64,000 nt of DNA from Hoeflea_A sp040932035 (GTDB taxonomy: Bacteria; Pseudomonadota; Alphaproteobacteria; Rhizobiales; Rhizobiaceae): positions 496,001 to 560,000 of the forward strand of contig NZ_JBFRBB010000005.1 in assembly GCF_040932035.1 (NCBI RefSeq), written 5' to 3'. The position numbers and the translations under genes are program-made. Every line of letters starts with the position of its first letter. The stretch's first letter is position 1. Below are positions 1 to 8,574 of this stretch, piece after piece. The notes under the pieces were generated by a model. It was not told the DNA's origin. It saw only the letters and a list, made by a program, of their open reading frames with translations, and did no database searches.

Positions 1-76
1 GACATCACGGTCAGGGATAAGGCGATATGGTGCATTGCCCGGTCATAACCGGCGACCTTCTAAAGCCGGACACGGC

Positions 77-2317
77 ATGAGCAACAAGGATTCCGGCGCT
101 GGCGGTTTGACGATTTCCGGCTTCGGACTGGAATATCCGGGCCTGTTTGCCATTCAGCACCCCCGGATTGCGGCAATGGTGTTGATTGCGCTCGTGGCCT
201 CGGCGCTGGCTTCCCTCGCCTCTATCCGCTTCGACGACAACATCCAGCGCGCCATGTCGTCCAACAGCGTCTACGCGAGGGACTACCGGGCATTCGAACA
301 GGGCCTCGGCACCAAGACGTCAGACTTTATCGTGCTTGTCGCATCAAACGAGACTTTCGGGCCGGCCGAGCTCGAACGGTTACGCGATATGACGCTCGAC
401 GTGGCGCTGCTTGATGACGTGTTGACGGTGCTTTCTCCATTTTCCGCTCGATTTGCGAAAAACCACGAACAATTCCCCGGCGCGCCGGTATTTCCGCAGG
501 ATATTTCAACCGAAACCCTGACCGATCGCCTGCCGGCCTACCGCGCCGGCAATATGAACCAGCCGGAAATGATCTCGCCGGACGGCCGCATCATGATCGT
601 CACAATAGCGGTGGATCCGGCCAACGGACGCGCCCGGCTGCGCGACACCCATGCGGATATCATTGAGACCCTGTCCGACTACACCGGTGACGGATTTACG
701 CTGACGGTGACCGGAGAGGACGCCATTGCCTTCGAGATTGTCGGCGGCCTGCAGCGTGACCTGATAACGCTCAACCTGCTTGGCTGCCTTATCGCCCTTT
801 TCATGGCTCTTCTGATTTTTGGCGATCTCACCGTTGCTCTTGTGGCTGTCGTGCCGGCGATCCTCGGGACGCTGACGGCGCTTTCGCTTTTTGTCCTCTT
901 TGGACTTCCGATGACGGTCATCAGCAATGTCATTCCGGTTCTGGTTCTGGTGCTAGGACTTGCCGACAGCATCCATCTGACAATGTATTTCAAAAAATCA
1001 CCGGCAGATTTGTCGGCAAAGGAACGTGCCGAACTCAGTATCCGCGAAATCGGACCGGCCTGCGGGCTTACCGCCCTTACGACGGCCATTGCCTTCGCGG
1101 CGGTGGCTATGGTGGACAATGAACAGTTGCGGGAATTTGCCCTGATTGGAGGCCTCGGCGTCATGGTCTCCTATGTTGTCGTCATTATGTTCTTTGCGTT
1201 CCTTGCACCGCTTTGCGTCGGCGCAAAGGCCGGCCGCTCCCGCGGAGACTGGTTTAAGGTCCCGCCTCTCATAGGCCGGCTCGTCCTGTCGCGCGACAGG
1301 GCGATCATGGTGGCAAGCGCTCTCATTGCAGCGGCCAGCATATGGGGATTCCTGCGCACCGAGCCCTGGTTTCACTTCAATGCCTATCTGCCAGTCAACA
1401 GCGAAATCAGGCAGGCGAACGAAAAGATCAACGAGACCTTCGGCGGGTTTTTCCGCATGTGGCATGAGCTCGACCTTACCGGCGACGAAACGTCCGGTGA
1501 TGACTGGCAACGTCTGACCGCACTGACGGATACGGTCGCCGCCGCCGCGCCGGATTATACAGTGGTTTCGCTCGTCACCATCGCCAGATGGTTCGGACGT
1601 CCCGAAACAATGCCGGACCGCACGGATCTGTCCGACCTGCCGGAGAGCATTCTGACGCAGTTCCTGTCCTTGGATGGCAACACCGCCCGAGTGGTAACCT
1701 TTGCCCCCGAACCGATGGCAAACCGTCAGACGCTTGAAACCCATGACCGAATCGAAAGGGCTGCCGGCAATGCCGGAGCGATACGCACGGTCGGTTTTCC
1801 GGTGATCCTGCGACACGAACCGGCTATCGTCATCGGCCAGCTCGAGGTCAGCCTCATCGCTGCCTGCTTGATAGCCGTTGCACTTGTTGCTCTGGCCTTT
1901 CGCTGGCCGGCGCTCCTGGTCGTACTTGTTGTCCCGAATATGCTTCCGCTGATTCTGACGGCCGCGTCCCTGCATCTGATTGCCGGCGGACTGCTCAATC
2001 CGACCGCAATGATGGCGCTGACCATCGCCTTCGGCATAGCCATCGACGATTCCATCCATTTCATCAACCGGTTCCGCCTGGAAAGGGCGCGCGGCCACGA
2101 TGTCGACCAAGCGCTGAACATTGCCATTGACCGCACCGGACGGGTGATGATCGCGACCACGCTGCTGATTTCAGCCGGTCTTCTTGTCACCCTCACAAGC
2201 CCCTTCACCATGGTGCGGCTGTTTGGCATCATGCTTATCCTGACTTTTATAACGGCATTGCTGGCAGATCTTGTTCTTCTGCCTGCTCTGTTGCGTCAGA
2301 AATGGGTCCGGTCATGA
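77..2317 (+). CDS. RND/MMPL superfamily exporter
   Basis: Predicted inner-membrane proton-driven exporter of the RND/MMPL type. About 746 residues with the classical duplicated layout: a first membrane helix near residue 35, a large periplasmic loop to about 235, a block of membrane helices to about 400, then the same pattern again ending in a second helix block (about 605-740). Each half carries the sterol-sensing-like motif, GLADSIH near residue 296 and IDDSIHF near 656, whose acidic residues are typical of proton relays in this family. I chose the ATG at 77; a TTG at 35 in the same frame would add 14 residues. Its stop overlaps the next start (ATGA), so the two genes are translationally coupled. 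Family members export lipids, hopanoids or hydrophobic compounds; the cargo here cannot be read from sequence. Confidence 0.9.
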   Translation: MSNKDSGAGGLTISGFGLEYPGLFAIQHPRIAAMVLIALVASALASLASIRFDDNIQRAMSSNSVYARDYRAFEQGLGTKTSDFIVLVASNETFGPAELERLRDMTLDVALLDDVLTVLSPFSARFAKNHEQFPGAPVFPQDISTETLTDRLPAYRAGNMNQPEMISPDGRIMIVTIAVDPANGRARLRDTHADIIETLSDYTGDGFTLTVTGEDAIAFEIVGGLQRDLITLNLLGCLIALFMALLIFGDLTVALVAVVPAILGTLTALSLFVLFGLPMTVISNVIPVLVLVLGLADSIHLTMYFKKSPADLSAKERAELSIREIGPACGLTALTTAIAFAAVAMVDNEQLREFALIGGLGVMVSYVVVIMFFAFLAPLCVGAKAGRSRGDWFKVPPLIGRLVLSRDRAIMVASALIAAASIWGFLRTEPWFHFNAYLPVNSEIRQANEKINETFGGFFRMWHELDLTGDETSGDDWQRLTALTDTVAAAAPDYTVVSLVTIARWFGRPETMPDRTDLSDLPESILTQFLSLDGNTARVVTFAPEPMANRQTLETHDRIERAAGNAGAIRTVGFPVILRHEPAIVIGQLEVSLIAACLIAVALVALAFRWPALLVVLVVPNMLPLILTAASLHLIAGGLLNPTAMMALTIAFGIAIDDSIHFINRFRLERARGHDVDQALNIAIDRTGRVMIATTLLISAGLLVTLTSPFTMVRLFGIMLILTFITALLADLVLLPALLRQKWVRS

Positions 2318-2820
2318 GAAAGCTACCCAAAACAGCTATTGCCGCAATCTTCGCCCTCTGCCCGGCGGCTCCCGCGCAGGCGGCCGAAATCCTTGAAACG
2401 CTTGACGGAAAGTGGTCCGGTTCGGGCTGGGCTAGGCACAAGCCCGGGGCCGAGCGGGAAACCGTGCGCTGCAGGATTTCAGGAATCTACAGACAAACGG
2501 ACCGGCGGCTGACGCTGAAAGGAAAATGCGCGTCCCCGGGCCGCAGCGGACGCCTTGACGGCTATGTCGAGCCGGTCGACAAGGCCGACACCTATGCCGG
2601 GCGCTGGTCAAATCCCTTCGGCGCCGGCAGCACCATGGTGCACGGGCGCAACAGGGGCGATGCGATCACATTCCGGTTCAAATTCCGCGACCGGGAAACC
2701 GACGAAACGGTCAACGGCATCATGGTCTGGACGGTGCGTGCCGACCGCTTCACCATCGCAACGGGCGACGTGAGTGGCGGCAAGGCCGCCATTCTCAGCG
2801 AGATCGAATTCCAACGCTGA
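2314..2820 (+). CDS. small secreted protein of unknown function, coupled to the RND exporter
   Basis: A 168-residue protein with a clear Sec signal peptide: basic MRK start, hydrophobic stretch, and a likely cleavage site after AQA near residue 24. The mature part is rich in short beta-type segments with many Gly, Thr and Arg residues (WSGSGWA, GRWSNPFG, TFRFKFRD), suggesting a small beta-barrel or lipocalin-like fold, but I do not recognise a named family. The ATG at 2314 overlaps the exporter stop by 4 nt, which argues for co-translation and for a periplasmic partner role. An in-frame start 12 nt upstream is less likely because the coupled ATG fits better. Function is not known. Confidence 0.8.
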   Translation: MRKLPKTAIAAIFALCPAAPAQAAEILETLDGKWSGSGWARHKPGAERETVRCRISGIYRQTDRRLTLKGKCASPGRSGRLDGYVEPVDKADTYAGRWSNPFGAGSTMVHGRNRGDAITFRFKFRDRETDETVNGIMVWTVRADRFTIATGDVSGGKAAILSEIEFQR

Positions 2821-2824
2821 TTTT

Positions 2825-4375
2825 CTAGTAGACAAGAGCCGGCAGGAAAGTGGTGATCTTCGGGGCCAGCCAGATCAGCGCCACGCCGACGATCTGCAGC
2901 AGAATGAACGGTGCCACGCCGAGATAGATCGCTCCCGTGGTGACATCAGGAGGAGCAACGGATCGCAGATAGAATAGCGAAAAGCCGAATGGCGGCGTCA
3001 GGAACGATGTCTGCAGATTGATGGCAATCAGCACCGAAAGCCAGATCGGATCATGTCCCATCAAAATCAGCAGCGGCGTGACCAGCGGCAGCACGATGAC
3101 GCTGATTTCGACAAAGTCTAGGAAAAATCCGAGCACGAAAATGAGCAGCATGCAAAAGATCAGCGCGCCTGTCGGCCCGCCCGGCATGGCCGTTATGACA
3201 TGTTCGACCCGGTCCTCGCCGCCAAGACCGACAAAGACCAGGGAAAAGATGCTGGCTGTCAGGATCGTGGTGAAAATCATCGCCGTCACCGACATGGTTG
3301 ACGTCAGTGCCGGCAGCAGGAGACCGTGTTTATATGCGTTGCGCACGCACATGCAGACGGCCGCAAATCCAACGACCGCGAGGACGGCGTAAACACCGCC
3401 GCGCAGCCAGTCGGTCATCAGTGTATCCGAGCGCTGCAGGCGCACCGGTATGATGCCGGCGGCAATGATGACGGCAAAAAGCGCAACCAATCCGACGACC
3501 ACGAGCCTTTGCGAAACGCCCTGCCGGTAGCCCGCCATCAGGAACGCGCCGGCTGCGCCAACCGATGCGGCTTCAGTGGGCGTCGCTATGCCGCCGAGGA
3601 TCGCTCCGAGCACCGCAATAATCAGGAACACCGGTGGAAATATTGCACCGGCAATGACCCAGCCGGAGGGTTTTTCCTCCAGGGCGCGCGCCGCCGGCGC
3701 ATCATCGGCAAAAAGCCACGCGCGCGCCAGCAGATAGACGATGTAGATGGCGACGAGCAGCAGGCCGGGCATCAGTGCCGCGGCGAACACCTGGCCGACC
3801 GAAATCGTTTCGACGGTGAACTTGCCCTGCTCATATTGCGCCTGCTGATAGGCGTTGGACATAACGTCCGACAGGATGATCAGCAAAGTGGAAGGCGGTA
3901 TGATCTGACCCAGCGTGCCGGCGGTACAGACGATACCGGAGGCAAGCTTCGGATTGTAGCCGTTTCGCAGCATGGTGGGCAGAGCGATCATACCCATGGC
4001 GATAACGGTGGCGCCGACAATGCCTGTCGAAGCAGCAAGCAGCGCGCCCACGAGCACAACGGAGACGCCCAGCCCGCCGCGCAGATTGCCGAACAACCGT
4101 CCCATGGTTTCCAGGAGCTCTTCGGCTATGCGGCTCTTTTCAAGCACAACACCCATCAGCACGAAAAGCGGTATGGCAATCAGCACATCATTGGTCAAAA
4201 CACCGAAGATGCGTTGTCCAAGGGCGCCGAACAGCGACAGGTCCATGGCGCCGGTGAGCGCGCCGATAAAGCCGAAGACGATGGCAACACCGGCGATCGT
4301 AAAGGAAACCGGAAAGCCGAGGAGGATGCAGACGATGAGCGCCGCGATCATGAGGATGTCGAGCGGAAGGCTCAT
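2825..4375 (-). CDS. TRAP transporter large permease (DctM family)
   Basis: Large membrane subunit of a tripartite ATP-independent periplasmic transporter, driving solute uptake with the sodium or proton gradient. At 516 residues it is clearly longer than the usual 425-450. The two family halves are present (N-terminal half with IPLFVLMGV and IIPPSTLLI; C-terminal half with LDFVEISVIVLPLVTPLL and FLTPPFGFSLF). The excess lies in the middle, about residues 220-360, where extra hydrophobic segments are inserted. Long DctM proteins of this kind usually go with TakP-like binding proteins, as here. Its start overlaps the dctQ stop (ATGA), so it is the last gene of the dctP-dctQ-dctM operon. The gap to the preceding plus-strand gene is only 4 nt, with convergent ends. 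Confidence 0.93.
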   Translation of the reverse strand: MSLPLDILMIAALIVCILLGFPVSFTIAGVAIVFGFIGALTGAMDLSLFGALGQRIFGVLTNDVLIAIPLFVLMGVVLEKSRIAEELLETMGRLFGNLRGGLGVSVVLVGALLAASTGIVGATVIAMGMIALPTMLRNGYNPKLASGIVCTAGTLGQIIPPSTLLIILSDVMSNAYQQAQYEQGKFTVETISVGQVFAAALMPGLLLVAIYIVYLLARAWLFADDAPAARALEEKPSGWVIAGAIFPPVFLIIAVLGAILGGIATPTEAASVGAAGAFLMAGYRQGVSQRLVVVGLVALFAVIIAAGIIPVRLQRSDTLMTDWLRGGVYAVLAVVGFAAVCMCVRNAYKHGLLLPALTSTMSVTAMIFTTILTASIFSLVFVGLGGEDRVEHVITAMPGGPTGALIFCMLLIFVLGFFLDFVEISVIVLPLVTPLLILMGHDPIWLSVLIAINLQTSFLTPPFGFSLFYLRSVAPPDVTTGAIYLGVAPFILLQIVGVALIWLAPKITTFLPALVY

Positions 4376-4875
4376 TCGGCCGTGTCTCCGAGTTTAACGA
4401 GGTCGCGCAGCAGGCATGAGACCGACTGCACCAGAAGCAGAATGCAAAAGGCCGGAATCAGCGATTTGAGCAGGAAGGACGCCGGTATGCCGCCGACCGA
4501 AATCGGCCCTTCGAGAATAGCCCAGGCATTACGCACGCTCGGCCATGACCAGTAGAGGACGACAAGCATCGAGGGAATGAGCAGGAAGATATGGCCGCAG
4601 ATATCGATGATCGAACGGGTCCGCGGGCTGGCAGAGGCGTAGAAGATATCGACCCGCACATGGCCGTCGACGAGCAGGGTATAGCCGGCGCCAAGCATGA
4701 AAAGGCCGGCATGCAGGTAAAGCACGCTTTCATTAAGCGCAATGTCGCTGACGCCGAAAACATAGCGCAGCAGAACGACAAGGAACTGCAAAAGCATCAT
4801 CGCCAGCGCAAACCAGCGTACCAGCGATCCTACCACACGGTTGACCGCATCGAGCCTGTCGGCAAATTCGCCCAT
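4372..4875 (-). CDS. TRAP transporter small permease (DctQ family)
   Basis: A 167-residue membrane protein with four predicted hydrophobic segments, the usual size and topology of DctQ, the small subunit that pairs with DctM. Typical residues include the region around NESVLYLHAGLFMLGAGYTL and the following DGHVRVDIFY, a DctQ hallmark. A strong Shine-Dalgarno (GGAGGGG) lies just before the ATG. The stop codon overlaps the dctM start by 4 nt, so the two membrane subunits are translationally coupled; the binding-protein gene lies 64 nt upstream across a GC hairpin. Confidence 0.93.
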   Translation of the reverse strand: MGEFADRLDAVNRVVGSLVRWFALAMMLLQFLVVLLRYVFGVSDIALNESVLYLHAGLFMLGAGYTLLVDGHVRVDIFYASASPRTRSIIDICGHIFLLIPSMLVVLYWSWPSVRNAWAILEGPISVGGIPASFLLKSLIPAFCILLLVQSVSCLLRDLVKLGDTAE

Positions 4876-4893
4876 TACCCCTCCAGTGCAAGA

Positions 4894-4914
4894 CCGGCGC
4901 GACAGCCGCGCCGG
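4894..4914 (-). promoter_or_regulatory. intercistronic GC hairpin between dctP and dctQ
   Basis: Perfect 8-bp inverted repeat, CCGGCGCG and CGCGCCGG, separated by 5 nt, in the 64-nt gap between the binding-protein and small-permease genes. There is no T-run after it on the minus strand. Such structures often stabilise the upstream mRNA end, giving more binding protein than membrane subunits; that role is inferred here. Confidence 0.6.
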
Positions 4915-4939
4915 CCTTTATCAGCATCAGGCAAGCGGA

Positions 4940-6025
4940 TCAGTATTTGTAATCCATGACCCGTGCATTCATCTGCCCGTTGTCCGCATAGGGCTTATAA
5001 TCCTTGACGATTTCGCGATAGGCAAGGAAGCTGTCGGTGATGCGCCGAACCAGCTCATCCTGATCTTCGCGCAGATCGTTGATGACCTCACCGGCGGCAT
5101 TACCCATTGCGATGATGACATCGTCCGGCAGTTTACGGACCTGAACGCCATGATCAGCGACAAGCTGCTTGAGTGCCTGCCCGCTCTTGGTTGTGTATTC
5201 GGTCCATACCGGGTTGTAGAGGCTTTCGCAGGCATAGGCGACCGCCTGTTTGAGATCGTCGGGAAGCGCGCCATAGGCTTCGGTATTGACCGCGCATTCC
5301 TCCGCAGAAGAAGGCTCGCCGACACCTGGCCAGTAGTAGTTCTTCGCCACCTGATAAAATCCGAGTGCGCTGTCGGTCCACGGCCCGATGAACTCGCCGG
5401 CATCGAGCGCACCCGATTGCAGCGCCTGGAACATGTCGCGGCCACCCATGGCCTGAACGGCCATACCAAGCTTGCTGCACATTTCGGAAGCAAGCCCGGT
5501 GGTGCGGAATTTGAGGCCTTTCAGATCATCTACGCTTTTGATTTCGGTGCGGAACCAGCCCTGCCACTGCGGACCGGAATTGCCGCAAAGAAACGGCTTG
5601 AGGTTGAATCGGCCATACATTTCATCGTAGAGCGCCTGTCCTCCGCCATGCACCATCCAGCCGGCCTGCTCATCGGCCAACAGGCCGAATGGCTGGGAGC
5701 CGAACAAGAGTATGCCCTTTGATTTCGAGCCCCAATAGGCGGGCACGGCATGGTAAAGTTCGGCGGTGCCTTCCGATACGGCATCAAAGACGCCGCGGCC
5801 TGGAACGAGTTCGCCTGCGGCAAACAGCTTGACTTCGATGCGCCCGCCCGAAAGGGCGGTAATACGGTCGGCAAGCATTTGTGCCGCAACCCCCGGACCT
5901 GGCAGGTTCTTCGGCCAGGCGGTGACCATTTTCCACTGGATGACATTTTGTGCAATCGCCGGCGCGGCGAGAGCAACGGACGCCGCTCCGGCGGCACCGA
6001 CTTTCAGCACGTCTCGTCTGTTCAT
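4940..6025 (-). CDS. TRAP transporter substrate-binding protein, TakP-like, Tat signal
   Basis: Periplasmic solute receptor of the TRAP system, 361 residues. The N terminus has a twin-arginine signal (MNRRDVLKVG, hydrophobic Ala-rich core, cleavage near AIAQ), so export is probably by Tat. The mature protein shows the DctP/TakP layout: AGELVPG near the first lobe, HGGGQALYDE, GWFRTEIKSVDDLKGLKFR with the conserved carboxylate-binding arginine at about residue 174, and a YYWPG segment. The resemblance to TakP points to a 2-oxo or hydroxy acid ligand, but specificity is inference. The ATG at 6025 is set by an AGGAGG 9 nt upstream. First gene of the dctP-dctQ-dctM operon. Confidence 0.93.
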   Translation of the reverse strand: MNRRDVLKVGAAGAASVALAAPAIAQNVIQWKMVTAWPKNLPGPGVAAQMLADRITALSGGRIEVKLFAAGELVPGRGVFDAVSEGTAELYHAVPAYWGSKSKGILLFGSQPFGLLADEQAGWMVHGGGQALYDEMYGRFNLKPFLCGNSGPQWQGWFRTEIKSVDDLKGLKFRTTGLASEMCSKLGMAVQAMGGRDMFQALQSGALDAGEFIGPWTDSALGFYQVAKNYYWPGVGEPSSAEECAVNTEAYGALPDDLKQAVAYACESLYNPVWTEYTTKSGQALKQLVADHGVQVRKLPDDVIIAMGNAAGEVINDLREDQDELVRRITDSFLAYREIVKDYKPYADNGQMNARVMDYKY

Positions 6026-6336
6026 GACTTCGGATCCTCCTGATTGGTTCTGTTTTTTGCTGCTGAACGAAAAACCTGCGCGCGCCCGGGGTCCTGAAAC
6101 CGTCGGGCTGCCTTGTTCTATGTATCTGTAATGCTTGTATCTGTTGTTCCGCGTTACGCTTGCGGCAATTTCCCGGCCCTCAACCGTCTCCCTGAAATGC
6201 AGCCACCGTGTGCTTAATTTTATTATGTATAGACAAAAAGAAAAGTCAACAGGAAAACGACTGCCCAAGGCGGGAACTGATTGACGGGTGTTCAACAACG
6301 GATCCGTTGAAGTTTCAATGACAGGAGGACCGGCAG
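6026..6336. other. 311-nt gap: leader and promoter region of the TRAP operon
   Basis: No gene is visible. Two signals stand out. TGTATCTGT occurs twice on the plus strand (6121-6129 and 6136-6144; ACAGATACA on the coding strand), spaced 15 nt start to start and about 100-120 nt before the dctP start. A 14-bp perfect palindrome sits near the far end and is listed separately. An AT-rich patch at about 6215-6250 could hold the promoter. Confidence 0.5.
6296..6309. promoter_or_regulatory. 14-bp perfect palindrome, candidate operator
   Basis: CAACGGATCCGTTG reads the same on both strands. It lies 28 nt beyond the stop of the LysR gene and about 270 nt upstream of dctP. It could be a regulator site for the TRAP operon, or the stem of a structure at the end of the lysR transcript; there is no T-run. 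Confidence 0.35.
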
Positions 6337-7257
6337 TTAGGCTGATTTGTTTGCAGTGGCTGTTTCCGAAACATCCGCGGCAATAAGTTCACGCACCCAC
6401 TTTTGCATCGCCGACTGATGGGTGCGCATGGTCCAGTAAAGATCGACTTCCAGCGACACGTCAAACGGCAGCGGCAGGCGGGCAATCCGGTCGGAGAACA
6501 TTTCGGCGATTTCGTTCGGTACGGTCGCTATCAGGTCCGTTCCGGTGATATAGCCCTCAAGGTCGCCATATTCCGAAAGCTCGATCACCTTGCGGATGAC
6601 ACCGCCGCGTGCCTCCAGCGCATCGAGATAGAACGGCCGCCAGTTGCCGACATAGGTGATGACCGCATGATTGGCGGACTGGTAGGCATCAAAGTCAAAG
6701 CGCGTTTCGGTGAACGGATTGTCCCGGTCCATGATGCAGACATAGCGGTCCGTGCGCACTTTACGCTTGTACATGTGCTCTCCCGATATCTGCACCGGTC
6801 CTAATAGGATATCGCATTCACCGCGCTTGAGCTGCTCTTCGCCGACCGCCGAGGAACTTAAGACCCGCAGCCTGATGCCGGGCGCCAGCCGCCGCAATTG
6901 CTGAATGAGTCGCGGCAGGATAGTGACGCGCTCATAATGGTTGCACGAAACTGTAACCAGTCCCTGCGCCGTCGCCGGATCGAAGGTTTGGCGTCTTGCA
7001 ACACCTTGAAATTCTTCCAGGAATTTAGCTGCATGGGCGACGATGACACGACAACGATCCGTCGCGGCAACACCGTTTCCCTCTCGCACGAACAGCGGGT
7101 CGTCAAACACTTTGCGCAGCCGGGCCACGGTATAGCTCACCGTCGACTGGTTCTGCCCCAGCCGGTGAGCCGCCTTTGAAAAGGATCCCAGGTCATGGAC
7201 ATATTGCAGCGTTCGAAGCGCTGCAAAATCGACCTTCAGAATGTCCTGCCTTTCCAT
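6337..7257 (-). CDS. LysR-family transcriptional regulator, divergent from the P450
   Basis: A 306-residue LysR-type regulator. The winged helix-turn-helix is at about residues 10-70 (GSFSKAAHRLGQNQSTVSYT, then LRKVFDDPLFVREG), followed by the periplasmic-binding-like effector domain. It is transcribed away from the P450-ferredoxin pair, and the 124-nt shared gap contains a perfect T-N11-A dyad, so it most likely controls the P450 and itself. Downstream on the same strand is the TRAP operon, 311 nt away, which it might also control; that is weaker. The effector is unknown. Confidence 0.9.
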   Translation of the reverse strand: MERQDILKVDFAALRTLQYVHDLGSFSKAAHRLGQNQSTVSYTVARLRKVFDDPLFVREGNGVAATDRCRVIVAHAAKFLEEFQGVARRQTFDPATAQGLVTVSCNHYERVTILPRLIQQLRRLAPGIRLRVLSSSAVGEEQLKRGECDILLGPVQISGEHMYKRKVRTDRYVCIMDRDNPFTETRFDFDAYQSANHAVITYVGNWRPFYLDALEARGGVIRKVIELSEYGDLEGYITGTDLIATVPNEIAEMFSDRIARLPLPFDVSLEVDLYWTMRTHQSAMQKWVRELIAADVSETATANKSA

Positions 7258-7276
7258 GTTCTTCGGCTGCCATGAT

Positions 7277-7303
7277 TAGGTTATTGAATTTCTCGATAAC
7301 CTA
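7277..7303. promoter_or_regulatory. LysR-type operator in the lysR/P450 divergent gap
   Basis: TAGGTTAT and ATAACCTA form a perfect 8-bp inverted repeat separated by exactly 11 nt, the T-N11-A form known for LysR recognition sites. It lies 20 nt upstream of the regulator start and 79 nt upstream of the P450 start, where an autoregulating LysR protein would bind. Confidence 0.8.
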
Positions 7304-7381
7304 GATCAGCGCCATCTGATTGACAAGTAACCCGGTTCGGCCATCCAATAGGGTCAGGCAATTTCCCTCAGGAGAACAGAT

Positions 7382-8563
7382 ATGGCGACACCGGTTCCAG
7401 TCATGGACGACATTTCGATCGGAACGCTGACGGCGGATCCCTATCCGAGCTTCCAGCGCATCAGAAAGACGGCATCGGCCGTCTGGGTCAGCGATGCGCG
7501 CATCAATCTCGTCACCCGCTTCGACGACATCATGACCGTCGAGCGCGATCACGGGCGTTTCGCCTCGACCAATCCGGGCTCGCTGATGAACCAGGTGATG
7601 GGGCACTCGCTGATGCGCAAGGACGACGAAGCGCACCAGGTCGAGCGCAAGGCGATTGAGCCGTCCTTCAGGCCCGGCGTCGTCAAGAACCACTGGTCGC
7701 CGATTTTTAACGACATTTCGCGGCGCCTCATCGACGCTTTCTCAGATGACGGTGAAACGGATCTGTTCATGAGTTTCGCCGCACCCATGGCCTCTCTTGG
7801 GCTGGCTGAAATTCTGGGGCTCAAAAATGTTGCCTGGCAGGATCTTGCCCGCTGGTCGCAGGCGCTGATGGATGGGGTTGGAAATTATGGTGCCGACCCG
7901 GAAATAATAGCCCGCGCGACCGAAGCGTCGGACGGTATCGATGCCGCGATCGACGAAACCCTGGATCATTATCGCAACAATCCCGATCCATCCGTCCTTT
8001 CATCCATGCTGCACGCCGAGCACACCCATACGCTGGATCAGATCCGCGCCAATGTGAAAGTCATCATCGGCGGCGGCCTGAACGAGCCGCGCGATTCGAT
8101 ACTGACCACGGTTTATGGATTGCTGTTGAACCCCGATCAGCGCGCCCGCGTCGAGGCGGACCGCAGCCTCTACCGCGTCGCTTTTGAGGAAGCCGTGCGC
8201 TGGGTCTCGCCCATCGGCATGTATCCGCGGCGCGTGACATGCGACACGGTCCTTGGCGATACTGCCCTTAAAGAGGGCGATCAGATCGGTATCTGCGTTG
8301 GCGCCGCCAATCGCGACGAAAGCCATTTCAGCGACCCCGATTCCTTCAACATCTTCCGCGACCGAGGCCAGCATCTCGGCTTCGGCGCCGGTCCGCATTT
8401 TTGCGCCGGCACCTGGGTGGCACGGCAGATGGTTGGTGAGATCGCCGTGCCGATGCTTTTCGAACGGCTGAACAACCTGCGGCTCGACGAAGACAAGCCG
8501 GCAAAGGTCAGCGGCTGGGTTTTCCGGGGGCCGATATCGCTGCCGGTGCGATGGGACAATTAA
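7382..8563 (+). CDS. cytochrome P450 with an atypical I-helix
   Basis: Soluble bacterial P450 monooxygenase, 393 residues. The heme-binding loop FGAGPHFCAGTW places the thiolate ligand at Cys341, and the K-helix ExxR is E270-A-V-R273. In the I-helix, the usual acid-threonine oxygen-activation pair is absent: the stretch reads GGGLNEPRD (about residues 230-238), with Asn-Glu-Pro at that point. Electrons are probably delivered by the ferredoxin encoded 11 nt downstream; no ferredoxin reductase is nearby. Expression is likely controlled by the divergent LysR protein through the dyad at 7277-7303. The Shine-Dalgarno is CAGGAG about 9 nt before the ATG. The substrate is unknown. Confidence 0.93.
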   Translation: MATPVPVMDDISIGTLTADPYPSFQRIRKTASAVWVSDARINLVTRFDDIMTVERDHGRFASTNPGSLMNQVMGHSLMRKDDEAHQVERKAIEPSFRPGVVKNHWSPIFNDISRRLIDAFSDDGETDLFMSFAAPMASLGLAEILGLKNVAWQDLARWSQALMDGVGNYGADPEIIARATEASDGIDAAIDETLDHYRNNPDPSVLSSMLHAEHTHTLDQIRANVKVIIGGGLNEPRDSILTTVYGLLLNPDQRARVEADRSLYRVAFEEAVRWVSPIGMYPRRVTCDTVLGDTALKEGDQIGICVGAANRDESHFSDPDSFNIFRDRGQHLGFGAGPHFCAGTWVARQMVGEIAVPMLFERLNNLRLDEDKPAKVSGWVFRGPISLPVRWDN

Positions 8564-8574
8564 GAGAAAGCGAC

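Noticed and set aside
3326..4555. 409-residue open frame antisense to dctM and dctQ
   Set aside because: It mirrors the codon pattern of the TRAP genes, is rich in Gln, His, Arg and Asp, has no motif, and overlaps two well-supported genes completely.
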